From the NCBI GenBank assembly GCA_003993805.1, contig RSEF01000014.1, forward strand, positions 2,357,941-2,421,940: a stretch of DNA of 64,000 nucleotides, given 5' to 3'. Shown here piece after piece: positions 38,301 to 50,700 of this stretch. Position 1 is the stretch's first letter; each line of letters starts with the position of its first letter. Below the pieces are notes generated by a model. The model was not told the origin of the DNA. It saw only the letters and a list, made by a program, of their open reading frames with translations, and did not search any database. The translations under genes and the position numbers were made by a program. This DNA is from Himantopus leucocephalus. Lineage: Eukaryota; Chordata; Aves; Charadriiformes; Recurvirostridae.

Positions 38301-41300
38301 AAAAGCACCAGAGCTGCTGACGAACATGAGAGTGGAGTCAGATCTGCTGTTTACCAAGACTAAAATGAGAGTCACGATGGGTGAGCGAGAGTGCTCGTAC
38401 AGCCTCAGAATTAAGATGACAACACAGACATATACAAGTAAAACTGGCGACCAAACCAGCTCTGAAGCCCCCTGAATTGTCCGGGTGTCTGTGGCCACCA
38501 CAGTTACCCAACTAGCAGGTTCTGACCGCTTCCTGGCAAAAGCCTCGTGGGTGCTAGTTTTCCACTTGACAAGAGCCCCCAACAGGCCACAAGTCCGAAG
38601 CACACACTGACAGTTGTTTTCCAGTTACGTTAAATTATACTTGATGCAGAGAGGTATTTACCTACGGCAATTATCCCTGGAGCTGGAAGTAGGTCCAAGA
38701 CCTCAGAAGCCTTGAAAAAGCTAATTAATGCACTGCCATAAATAATTTGATCTCTTAGGAGGATATGTACTCTCTACACAGTAAGTAACAGCTTTCTTTA
38801 ATGGAAAAAAGGATGATTTGCCAATGCATATCTGTATTTTATTATATGTGTTTGTCAACCGTTTATAATTTGCCATAAAGAAAGCAGAAAAGGAAAAAAG
38901 AGAGACCTTAGCCTAAAACACAGCACATTCCTGTGAGCTACACCACCCCTGGAAAGCAAATCTAGGTCTGTCCTGTTTTGCCAGACATAAATATCTCCCA
39001 CAGGGAAATCTCACATGAAATTAAGAGTCAGTGCAGATCATTTCTGCCAGACCCTTTTGCAGTTGCAGAGAGAGAAGGCGGCTGCACAGGACAATCTCTT
39101 CCCAGCTCTGCACCAGAGAGGAGACAACTGCCCGCTCTGCGCCCCCTGGAACGGGGGGAAACCAATTGCTTCCTGCTGCAGAAAAAATAGTTATGTCTGG
39201 GAGCAGATCACGATGGCGTGGCATGCTTCCCACTGCAAATCAGCAGCAAACACCAAGTATAATAAAAGAAAAGGAAAGTTATAAATCACCTGCTTAGCTA
39301 GTGTTGTTACCCAGGAGGTTTTAGCATACTCTTTTTAACACATGAGGTTGCCCTTTAAATAGGTCTCCTTTCATCCTGGAGGTCAGGAGCAAGATGCTTT
39401 GCTGTGGGGAGAAGCCTAGGTGGCCAACTGTTGCAGTAGCATAAGGATTTTAGGTTACTTATAAGCCGGTTTAAGTGTTTTGAAAGATACAAAGTAAAAG
39501 AGCATCTAGTACCTTAAAAATCACCTAAACCCTTCTAAGAAATTGTCACAGTTACCTTTCTGAATCCTTATTCCTAACAAGCACTCCAGAACAGCTGGTG
39601 GGAAGAGCTTGCTGATCTAAAAACCAGGGCAAAACTCTTGCAAATGTTTTTTAGTACACAAGAAAAGCATCCACCATGCCACAGACGCTCGAGACCGGCC
39701 TCGGCGAGGCAAGCTCTGCTCCCTGTGATCCAGTACGAGCGAACCGGTGGCGAGGAAACAAGTGGGTACTGTAAAGATGACTGCTCAGCATCCTTCACAT
39801 GGCGGGAGCACCTGGAAACAGCACTGCCAGGAGCTGAACCACTTGGACAAACATGGGCTGGGACCCACCTCAGGTGAAACGCCAAAGCATCTTTAATAAA
39901 TAAAACAATTTCTCTTGGTGGCATCAAGCCATAAGGGAGCTTCGGTACTTGAAGCCTTGCAAAAACACCAGCCCAGTCCTCCTGTGGAGAAAGAAATGGA
40001 CCTTTGTGCTCCTTGTGTAAATTTATACTTTTCTAAGTGCAGCCTTTTAGAAACAGCTATAGCCAGGGGGGCAATTAATTCAATTCTTTCCAGAAGATTT
40101 TTAGCTCCATAAAAATCATGTATTATTTAAGCCTCACAGCTAATCCACAAACATTATCAAGGTCCAGCTTTTTCTTTGTGCGCACACACACACACACAAA
40201 AAAAAAAAAAAAAGGACGTTCTGGTGAAAGCTCTCTGGAAAAATCCCCCCAGATTCCCTGGCTACCAAGAGACCTTTCAAAGAGACTTTTCATTTCTGCA
40301 GTGAGTCTGATGGTACCGGACTCTCTCCACCAGCAGATCTCGGTTCCAGTGGGGTCCTTGCTGTGCCTAGCCTCAGATTCCTACAGCAGCATCACGGGCA
40401 CATCATCCACGTAAAAGCCTCAGCCAAGCTGTTTTCTCCTGCATCTGCACTCCTAGTGAGATTCAGGTCTCCCCAGGGATGATGCAGTAGAAAGTGGCCG
40501 ATCTTCCCTCCCAACCTGGATAACTGAAATCAGCTGGATGAAGAATCCTTATACAAAGAGACAGGTGCCATTAGCAAACATGAAATAAGTCTACTCTGTA
40601 GTTATATAAACATTTTTTTAGAACAACAGTTATCCTGATTGAGAAAGTGCCAGCTTTAAACACCTAATACAAAGCATCAGCTTTGCTACTGGCCTGCATT
40701 TTGCCTTTAGAAAAGGCCTGAGGGACATCGGCTCTCTGGAGCAAAACAGAATCCGCTTCTCCCTGGCATTCTCATGAATTCGAACGCTGGGGAAGTGTGT
40801 GTAAAAATGAGGGTAGAGCTTTACTGGCAGGAATTTCTGTGGTCTTCCTTGCATTTCTGAGCCGTAAACTAACAGTCAAGTGCCACCCAGCAGAAAGTCA
40901 CCTGCATGAGGGATTTGGTCTCCTGTCCGCAATGGGGTCCCAAAGGCACAGAGGTAGTCCTTCTCCCCTGCACAACACTCGGCTCCAGTTAGGCAGCAAG
41001 TGTGTAGCTCAAGCCTTCGAGCAAATACCAAACATATGATATGATCTACATTTTCTAATGACCAGCCAGTTAGTCAAAACACTTGTCTCTGAAGAAATAT
41101 AACCTGGATTTAAACACAGCAAGTGCTAGATCCTTTGCGCTCAACAGCCATTAAACACATTAATCATGTACAAACAGAAGAGCGCAATACAGAGACAGAC
41201 TGAACAGCGTTCACACCGAGAAGGCGTGGGGAGCCCCAGCCAGTTCACAGCTCCCAAGAGGACGATTGTGAGCATCACTGACACCGCGTTCGGGAGTCCT

Positions 41301-43109
41301 AGCTCTGGCTGGTTTTAAACAGAAGCAGATTTTCTAGAAATGTGCGTTACTGCACGTTCCAAGTGCTGTAGCTGTCAGTCAGCTTTCCACCAGTTATTAC
41401 TTCTGTGTATTCAGAGCAGTTTGGGAACTGAAGGTTGTCTTGTCACTTCCACGCTCCATAAACAGTATAGATGCCGGAATATGGTAATATTTACTCCTGT
41501 TTTGCCATCTGCTTATATATGCACATAAAACATGTGACTCCCAGAATGTGGAGCAGCAGAATAACAGCCGTAGCTTTTCATTGCAAGATAAAGGTACAAA
41601 AATCAATACACATCTTTTCTTTTTAATGAAAAAGGTGCTATTGCACAAAACAAAGAAGAATAGATACACTAAAAAAACCTCAACACTTTTCAACAGAATA
41701 TATAGTCCTTAGCTTTGGCTTTTACTAAAGAGTCAGTGTCTGAAAAAAAAACCAACCCCCTCCCCCCAAATCCCTACCATCTTGCTTATGTAATCGGTAA
41801 AAAACAAATCCAAACCCAGAAGACTTTGTTCGTCTTTAGAAGAAAAGATCTATTCTAGGTCAGGTTTCAACGGGATGAATGTGCCCAAACACCCTCTCAC
41901 CTGAGCACCCTGGTGTACCTTAGAAAAAAAACAACTTCTCATACGGATTTCCAGGCTGAAGAGAAGTTCTGTCTCCCCTCCCTCGCAGAGCCGGAGCAGA
42001 ACGGAGGAAGATGGTCGCCAGCCCTCGACCACATGTTCCCACTGTGCACAACACAAAGCCATCACAGCCCCCACCTGAACACACCTCCTGTAGGGGATGG
42101 GGGGCTTTCACACAGGTGTTTATTGTTAAAGTCAGTGCTAAAGACAGACTGAACATTGGGAGTGTGTTTAAATAACTCCCTAAATGAAGATCAGCATGGC
42201 CAATTGAAGTGTAAAGACCCTCTCCTTCCCTCAACCAACAAATTAATCCAAACAATTAGTGTTTAAAATGATAAATCATGTCCACACCCAGGCTCCTCAC
42301 CACACAGGAAAGCATCCAAGACAATTTCACTGTTGAACCTTTCAAGAACAGACTGAAATCTGCAAAAGCTATTTCCAGAAAGGGCAGACCTCAGCATAGA
42401 TGACTCCAGACTTTAGTTTATTTTGAAAACAGCCGATAAAGAAAGGTGGACTGACTGGAGGGCTGATGCCTCTGCTGGTCTCCAGCCCACAAGATGAGAA
42501 TTTTGCTTTCTCCTAGATCTTAGGACAGAGATTCTTTGGCTATTAAGGGGGTTTTGGGTTTTTTTCTTAGGGCAGGGAAAGTACTATTGTGGGTCTATTT
42601 TAAGGCCAATCAGAACATTTGAAATTGAGCTTTGTAACATTGCTATCACATTTCAACAAGTCACCTCTTTGTTGAACAATTCTTTTCACACTGCTTTGGG
42701 ACACAGAGGTCAGCTACAACCAGTACATTCACTCAGAAGAGGTCATACTTTCAGTTTCTTGTGACTATAAAGATAAATAAACACATGTTCCATGTCCCAT
42801 CCCACTCCAAGGGAAGAGCTGTATCCCAGGCCACACACAGACCAGTGCCTGTCAGATGGCAGGGGCAGGTGGCAGGTCTCAGCCTGAGCTTCAGACAGCT
42901 GCCCCATCCACATGGGTGGACCCTCTCCCCCGTTAGGGTTACACACACACCTGAGCCCCTTTCAGTTGAAGACTGTGACTTAAGACACTAGGGAATAAAG
43001 ACAAGTTCTTGCAGGACTCTACTTCTGTCAGTCTAGAGAGACAGTAGCTGAACTCAGCAGCTATAAAAGAGAACATCCAATGTCTTGCATGTCCATAAAG
43101 GAATTAAAA
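35371..43109. other. Intergenic region 3' of NPTX2, no gene seen
   Basis: About 7.7 kb of AT-rich DNA between the CR1 element and the NPTX2 3' UTR, with a CA/poly-A microsatellite at 40181. If NPTX2 polyadenylates at one of the distal signals (42417 or 42119), part of this belongs to its 3' UTR. Confidence 0.55.
40181..40213. repeat. (CA)n-poly-A compound microsatellite
   Basis: A CACACACACACACA run passes directly into a run of about 16 A. Confidence 0.85.
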
Positions 43110-44517
43110 GACTCATTTTACAGTGCATTTTAATTAAAAGTTCATTAGAAGAATTTTCTTTTAAGAACAGCATACCACATATTAATGGAAATATGCAACT
43201 TTATCCTACAAATGGGACTGTCACCATATTATTCTTACAATTCAAACATATGAAAAATAAAATATGATATTTAGTGTTATAAATTCGCCCTCCCCCCCTT
43301 AAATCCTTTTTCTTTTAAGTAACAAAAGTATTAACTCTTCCCCAGTACAGTGCATTACTATCTGCGAGCCACAAACCAAGTAGTCACATCAATGCCAAGG
43401 AAACAGCAATATTGTTTGCAAAATATTGAGAGAAAATGATTAAAAAAATATAGTAGTCAGCCCAGTGCTTACAGAAGAGACAGTCAACAAGAATTGAAAG
43501 AACAGCACATTTTCATCTTACATAGGACCATTATAGTAACAGAAAACAGTGCAGAAGACTTATGCTGGAAAAATATATAGCAATTCTCAGCAAGCAGAAA
43601 CTGAACTTTGGCACTTGCTCATAAAAAGGCCTTTCAAAGCAAAACAAAACAGAAATTCACTTCATCACAGCTTGTATATTTAAAAAAATAAAGACATGGA
43701 CTAAAGCAAGAGAAACAATAGAGAAAAGTTTACAAGCCAGGTCACTAGGAATTCAGTACATTCAGCCTACAGAGAATACAAGTACAGTCTCTGGTCCATT
43801 CATCTACGCTGGGATCCTGGCCAGCGAGACAGGCGTGGGGACAGAACCCTTCCTGAAGCATCTCTGTTTCAATGGAGCTGTGCTGTTTCCACAGCCCTTT
43901 CTCCAAATTGAACTAGAATAGCATGTCTCAAATGCATTGCCTCCTTATCACAAAATAAGGATTTCTAATCTGCAAATTAAAAAGCAAGACCCTTGCACTC
44001 AGACAGTGGCTGTTCTGCTCTACCCATAGCTGCACCATAACCACTGTAGTGTAAGGATTAAGTGATTTCTTTAAAAAGGGCTAAAAAAGAATGGCTTCAA
44101 TTCAGAGGGGAGACGATAGACTGGAAGGAATGATTCACATTTAGCCTGTTAATCTTGGCGCTTTGTCAGCACTGCACATTACCAGAAGGAGTACTATAGT
44201 TAACATGTGCATGGCTGTTCCCCTTCCCTGCCAGAAGAACTGATGCACTAAACTCAGGCCTAACCAAGAGGCTGGTGCAGGCCAAGTGTATTTTGGATCA
44301 CGCCATAAGAAAGCAAGGGCTGCTCTAGCCAAAAGTGCTTCTTTGTCAGGCTCAGTGCCCCAAACTAGCAGCTATCTTTGCACGGAGGCAGTTTACTCAA
44401 TTTCTTTATTCTTTTGAGGAGTTGAGATTGGGGAAGGGCAGAGAGAAAAAAAAGTGCTTTGGATTGCACAGAAGATTGTCCTACTAAAGGGGGCACTTGA
44501 ATGGGAAACGATTGCAG
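43110..44517 (-). other. NPTX2: NPTX2 3' UTR (end approximate)
   Basis: Sequence immediately after the stop with no further splice requirement. On the minus strand there is an AATAAA very close to the stop (44410-44405), an ATTAAA at 43133-43128, and AATAAA motifs further away at 42422-42417 and 42124-42119. The mammalian NPTX2 3' UTR is on the order of 1 kb or more, which favours the signal near 43130. The true end cannot be fixed from sequence alone. Confidence 0.45.
43128..43133 (-). terminator. Candidate NPTX2 polyadenylation signal (ATTAAA)
   Basis: ATTAAA on the minus strand about 1.39 kb after the stop codon, in an AT-rich context. It is chosen by distance only. Competing hexamers lie at 44405-44410, 42417-42422 and 42119-42124. 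Confidence 0.3.
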
Positions 44518-44745
44518 CTATAAATCTAGCAGACGTTCTTCGCATGTCTCCACAGGCCATTTAGTAGCACCTCCAAACACATCAACGTTGTTATCAACCC
44601 AGGGTATGATGTTGCCAGGCATGTTGGTAGAGCAGTTAGCAATATTCATGATGTCTTCAGCTTTTAAGACCCTGTCCCATATATTGAACTGGCTCATCTC
44701 CCCAACGAAGGCTTGAGTTGCATCAAATCTTCCTCCTACTGTGTC
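44518..44745 (-). CDS. NPTX2: NPTX2 coding exon 5 (C-terminal pentraxin domain, stop; residues 366-440)
   Basis: 228 bp including a TAG stop at 44520-44518. It encodes DTVGGRFDATQAFVGEMSQF, NIWDRVLKAEDIMNIANCST (sequon N402), IIPWVDNNVDVFGGATKWPV and the C-terminus ETCEERLLDL. The last segment separates NPTX2 from NPTX1, whose protein ends differently. Confidence 0.97.
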   Translation of the reverse strand, partial: DTVGGRFDATQAFVGEMSQFNIWDRVLKAEDIMNIANCSTNMPGNIIPWVDNNVDVFGGATKWPVETCEERLLDL

Positions 44746-47700
44746 CTTTAGGCACACAAGAGTTAGGATTAGATGAGAAGGTTATTTCAGCATTTTCTTC
44801 AAATTTGAAGACCCCCCCCTCCCCAGCCACACTGCTAGAAGGAGGTGCAGAGCTAGGTCACACAGATGAGCTTCAAGCTTCTGGAAGGGCTACTTTGAAC
44901 AAGACGTTCTATGGAACAGTTAAAAGCTCCAATCTGGAGCATGTCAAAACAATTCAAAACAATAGTAGTGACTGCATACCATCACACAAAGGCCATACGT
45001 AACTAACCCTGCCCCAAGCAGCAGAGCAGGAAGGCAGCTTTAAATATTGAGGCTAATTTAGGGGCCATTTTGCAAGCTTGGCACAGGAAAACTTCTGCAA
45101 GAACTGCAAAGATGTGTAAGATTACCCCAAAAGCTTTATGGCTACAGATTAAACTGTAACTGCAGCCCTTGACCAATTGTCTGCAGGGCCTATAAGATGT
45201 GATCTTTGGACCTTAGTAGACAGGCTTCTTCTGGTTGTACCAGATGACTACATCAAACTGCTACTGCGTAAACCTAGAAGTGTTTGCTTGCTCCATCCGT
45301 GACTCAAGGACAGAAATCACACCTTTCACACAATCACACTAACATGAAACTGATAGCATACAATAGAACCATGCACAGTACGGGCAAATGGCACAAGTTG
45401 CAGAAAACCTGCCAGCCACTTAATACCAAGGTGAAGCATCTGCTATGCAGAGTGTTTTAGCATTCTGAATTTACCATTCTGTGATTTACATCATGGATAA
45501 GTATCTACTAAAAATCAGTATCAGGACAAAACTGCTTTTCCATTGCCCCACTTTGAACCCGGAAATCCTGGGGAAAGGCTATTCCCTGCTACTTATACTA
45601 AAAAAACCCCAACTTGTAATATGTAAAATCATACCAAGAACAGGTAGAAAAAAATGTGAAGATAAGAGCCAAACAACTCATAGGCAATAGCTCAATGAGT
45701 TATTAACTAGAAAAGCAAGATTCAAAATCCTTTGCGTTGGGGTTTTTTCCCCCCCCCCCAATAATCAAAGAGGTCTTATCCTTAACCTCATGAGTGCTTC
45801 CTGTTTGCAGTACTGATATTCAAACTTTATTAGCATTTGCATTATGTTATTTACCTACATCTTTAATGAGAAACCAAACGTCTGATTTAGAGTTTGTGCC
45901 TTTGACTTCAGGCTCTTCTTTAAAGTAGACATCAAATTCCAAATGAGTGACAGACTCCACTACTCTAAAAATGTGTTACATACCTGAAGAGCTGCAGAAT
46001 TCAGTCTGGAGGGAGTTCAACACAGCAGGCCAAATCATAAGAGATCCTGATATACCCACATGCACTCCAGCACCCATAGCTCTTGGCCCCCTCACGCCCA
46101 TACACACACTTTCCATGGTTTATTCTGGGGCTCAAGGACTAACATTCTTACTATTCTTGGGATAAAGAGGAAAGGAAGGGGGGAAAACCAGTAAACTGCT
46201 AAGGGAAGCAGTCAATTTCACTTCAATTAAAAGATATAAAACAAATCAAAGCAATTATACTTGGTCCACTTTCAGCAAGCTCCTTTTTGACTGCTGATAC
46301 AACAGCACTGGCCAAATTTGTCCTTTCCTGTAACTTCAGTGGCCACATGGCCAGTTACCAACAATCTGGCTCAAATCATTTAATTTAAGGCATTATTCAG
46401 ATCAGTGACAGAGTTGCATGCTGTAGCATTAAGAGTGGGAACAGGAATAGCTGCAACATGAATATTCTGAATATTTAATAAATAAAAGAAAATACACCAA
46501 TGTGTGATTGCATTAAGTATTTGTTGCTTTGTTTTAATCTTTTGATACTGTGTATAAACAGGACCAAGTGTTTGACAGAGAAATTTTCTCACAGCTGCTG
46601 TTTGTTTGGGGAGTTTTGATTTTATTTTTTTCACACCCTGGAACACCCTGTCATTCACTCACCTGTTCTTGTCCCAGGATCAAGACTCCTCCAGGTTTAA
46701 TCGGGTGCCAAGGAGCAAGATTCTCCCCAGTGCCAAGCTTCTCTCCATCCTGAAAAGCCTCCCACATTCCATCTCTGGTTGTCCATGTTATACAAATATG
46801 ATGCCATTTTCCATCACTAATGAAGAGAGGGAGCTGGGCAACCTACAAAACCCACAGAATAATCTATGTTGCAAACCAAGTCTACCAGTTCAAGCACAAC
46901 ATTTAAAAATGGACAGTATTTCCTCTGTGCTCAGAAGCAAAAACTTCAGAGGCAGAAGTTAAACCACATCTTTCTACTTTGTCCCAGCTGTCCTGTATTC
47001 GGGAATACAGCAATGCTTTTTAGTCTAGATTTGACCCTTTGCTTCACCCAGAGTCAAGTGACACAAGTACCAGAGTCGAAGCTGCTATCAATCCACTGAT
47101 CCTGCATATTAATCTGTGGCATTTGTTGTTAAAAATCTCAGTGCTTAGTCCTAATTTTCCATCCAGTGCTCATGTTAAGTTCCTCTTAAAATCTGGGGTT
47201 TGCCTGTGCCATTTGCAGTAACAACTCTGACAAATGGATCTGCCTGCTTCCAGTAAAACTTGTGGGAACTGTTACGTAGGGCTCCAAATAAGGAGGAATT
47301 ATGCTCCTTTAGGAACTTGATCTGAAAACTCACTCAAGTAAACATAAAGACAGAAATGCGGTGGGCTATGGACCAGCTGTGATATGGGAGAAGAGAGCCT
47401 CACAGGACATTAATAGTACTGACATAACACTAGAGAGTAAGAATTATTGCTAAGGATAAGCAGACTCAAGTTTCCTTCTCTTCCACAAACCATTAAAAAT
47501 AATCGGCTTTTTACTTTTATTGATTTGGGAGGATGATAGGACTGTTAGGAGTCCTTAACTAGCCACGTGACTGAACCACATGAGATGTTGTAGATCTGTA
47601 AACACCTGGTCCCTCAGAGAGCAGCAAGTTACTAGGAAACCTAACTGAAGGTGGGGAAAAAGGAAGTATTTGTGATCTGTTTTAAAGCCAAGTTTCAACA

Positions 47701-50700
47701 GGTCTTGTTCTCCTCAAGCCTCATTCTGAAGCTTGTCAAATCAATGGTGTGAAGTAGTGCAAGACAATTGTTGCTTTTTGTATCTAAATTCTGAAAAAGT
47801 TGTATTTAAACTGACGTCCAGTCACTAAGCATAACACCAGCAGCCACAATTACATGTCTTTTGCTCAGCCTTCTGCAAAATTCATTTTAACATATCTGAA
47901 CTTCTAGGATTAGAAAGACAGAAACACTGCAACTGGCTTAGATATCACAGGTTTTGCAGTAGTGTGGCTTCAAATGTTGCTTCTATCTCATAAAACAAAA
48001 AAACAAGAAGCCAAAATCTGCTTGTAAATTCAGATGACATGCGTGTTTGCACATCTAGACTTCATGCTGCTTTGTCTCAACACACTAAGAGATGCACCAT
48101 TTGACTTTGTTTCAAGTACTTCTATGAACTTGCAACAAACAGCTAGACAGCAACAGACAAGTAGACACTACCATCTCAAAGGCCCAGAGTTGAGCGAGTT
48201 ACTAGGGAGGTACCAAGGGTTCCGGACTTAATCTGATCATGCAGACAATGAAGAAGAGTTAGTCAATTCTCACCTTATCATTAATTAGCAGTTCAATTGG
48301 ATTATTCCCCCATTCTATGAGGACAATTTCATTAGCCTGCCCAGGAACAGCATATGAGAATGGAGTGCCAATTCCAGGAGAAGCACTGGATCTCAACCAC
48401 AAGCACACAGTGAAGGCATACAGCTCTGGCAGAGTCTTCTTGATCTTCCCATACAAGTAGTTTGTGCGAAGAGGAAGGGAGACTTTGAATTCATCAGGTG
48501 ACTTAAATGCACTGTTGCCTAGAATGACATTGAGGAAGAAAACCCTTTAACATTAAACAAAACAATTATTTGTAATTCAGGTTAAGAAACAGCATAATTG
48601 ATACTGAGAATCTTTGGAATTTTAATCTTTTTATAGAGCTACACAAAGAAATATATATTGAAGTAGTATTACTGAATGTTGATTTTGCATCACAGATAAA
48701 TACTACTAGATTTTATACACATCATGCTAATTACTTAGTTTAATTTTCCTGCTCATTTAGAGCTAAAGAATAGATGGCAGACAACTCATGAGAGGTTGTT
48801 AAATATTTTCTTTTTTCATTCCTTAGTTCATGGCTGGAGGCCTGCCTATTTCAAACAATGCAAACTGGTTTAAAATATATTTACTGTTACTAAACATGGA
48901 TTCTCTGGTATGCTCATTATTAAAGCATCACAGTGCTTCAAGTCATAGAATCACCAAAACCAGTATTTCTTTTCCTACTATTGCTACACAGGGAGCTGGC
49001 AGCAGCAACCCCATTTTATCCATAGCAGGCTGAGAAACAGGTTACTATTCTCAGTTTGGGTGGCCAATCTGAAATACATAAAAGCTGATGTATTCCAGAA
49101 AGCAGTTAAATTCAGTAGAACTGATTTCTGTCCCATAGACAAATCAGGAGGAGATCTGAACAAAAACATTAAGCTGAAATTCAAAGTGACCTGAAGAAAA
49201 ATGCAATACAAAGTTATGAATTATGAAAACATGAGATTTTTTAATCTAAAAGTAGAATTTATTGTGTAGCTTTTTCTAAAAGATGTGACAAAAAACAGCA
49301 AGATATTCCAGAGATGTTTATGAAATTGAGAACTTAAAGACCAAAAAAACTTTCCAAAGTTGCAATACTCCATATTATATAGTTTGTGTATACTTCTGAT
49401 GTAGTTGCTTATAAGCAATTTTCTAGAATTAAATATTGAGAGAAATCCCACATTGTGCCACAAAATAAGACGCCACAACTCTGTAGTAGAGTGTCACCCT
49501 CCACCTTTTAGCAACCTATTCTTTTAAGTCCCACTCATTTCCTTTACTCACATTCCTGAAACAAATTTGATCCCCTTGCCAAACTTCACACTCCGATGCA
49601 AATGAAGAGCTGTTGTCACAAAAGGTTGCCACAATTCTCACATGTATTTTTTAAACTATTGGCATTCTCTCAGTTCCCATTCTCAGAAGCAGCTGAAGTG
49701 TTTTGACTGCATTTTTCATAGAACGAGGGGGTGGAAGAAGAAAAAGCTTGTCTAATGCTTGCATCTGTCTTGAGGATCTTACAGACCAGAACCGGAAATA
49801 TTCTAGATTCTAAGCAAAACACACCCCAGGGTCTGAGGGCTAGCATTGAGCAACCTCCACTAGGCTGGTACAACCAATCTCACTTCTAAAAACAAAAGAA
49901 TCATACTCCATTAAGAGCATTAGTAACTCTGTGAAAGAACTTAAGGAAGCAACAATGGGTTGGAAAAGAACAAACAATATTCATTTTTTATATTTTTCAG
50001 TTTGTTCTTATGACTTTAAGACATCCACAACTCCAAATGATAACAAGATCCTCCTGTTCTGGGCAGTGGGCACATGCACAGGGTAAGACAATCCTTTTCC
50101 TGAAGAATCTGAATTAATTTTGGACAAGATAGGCAAGAAATATTTTTATTCCCTTTTAGAGATGGAGAAAATACACTTAGACATAGCAAGTTCATGTCTC
50201 CAGCAAAGCCGAGAACCACACTTAAGTCCAGGCATTAATAGTTGCAGGATCATTCCTCCACCCAGTCTTGCTTTTTAATGCATCATCTACTGCTGTCGAT
50301 GGAGACCAGGGGTAAAGGAACTACCAGAAAACTTTAGGAACCACAACAGTTGTACTAACTTCAAAACTCTTCTGCCCCACTGGTAATTAAAGACAGCTGT
50401 CACAACTACAGAGAAAAAAAAAATCCAGTTAAGGCTAGTTTTTTCCTCCTTTTAGTCTCGGAAAAAAGAGGAGCTTATGACACGAGTTAGTTGTCAGGAA
50501 GAGATGCTAGACGATATGGCATTTAAAATAAAAGCACAATAGAAATACTATTTTCAGAAGCTGTCAGATCACTTTAAATATTGTATGCATTTAATCCACA
50601 AAATCATTAAGTTCTAGATCATTATTACCCTCACTTCGATTTGACAGAGTAACCAAAAGCACAGAACAGCTAAGCTGCACTGTAACAGACACCAAATCAC

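Noticed and set aside
44405..44410. AATAAA on the minus strand about 110 bp after the NPTX2 stop as the main polyadenylation signal
   Set aside because: It would give an unusually short 3' UTR for this gene. Kept only as a possible alternative proximal site.
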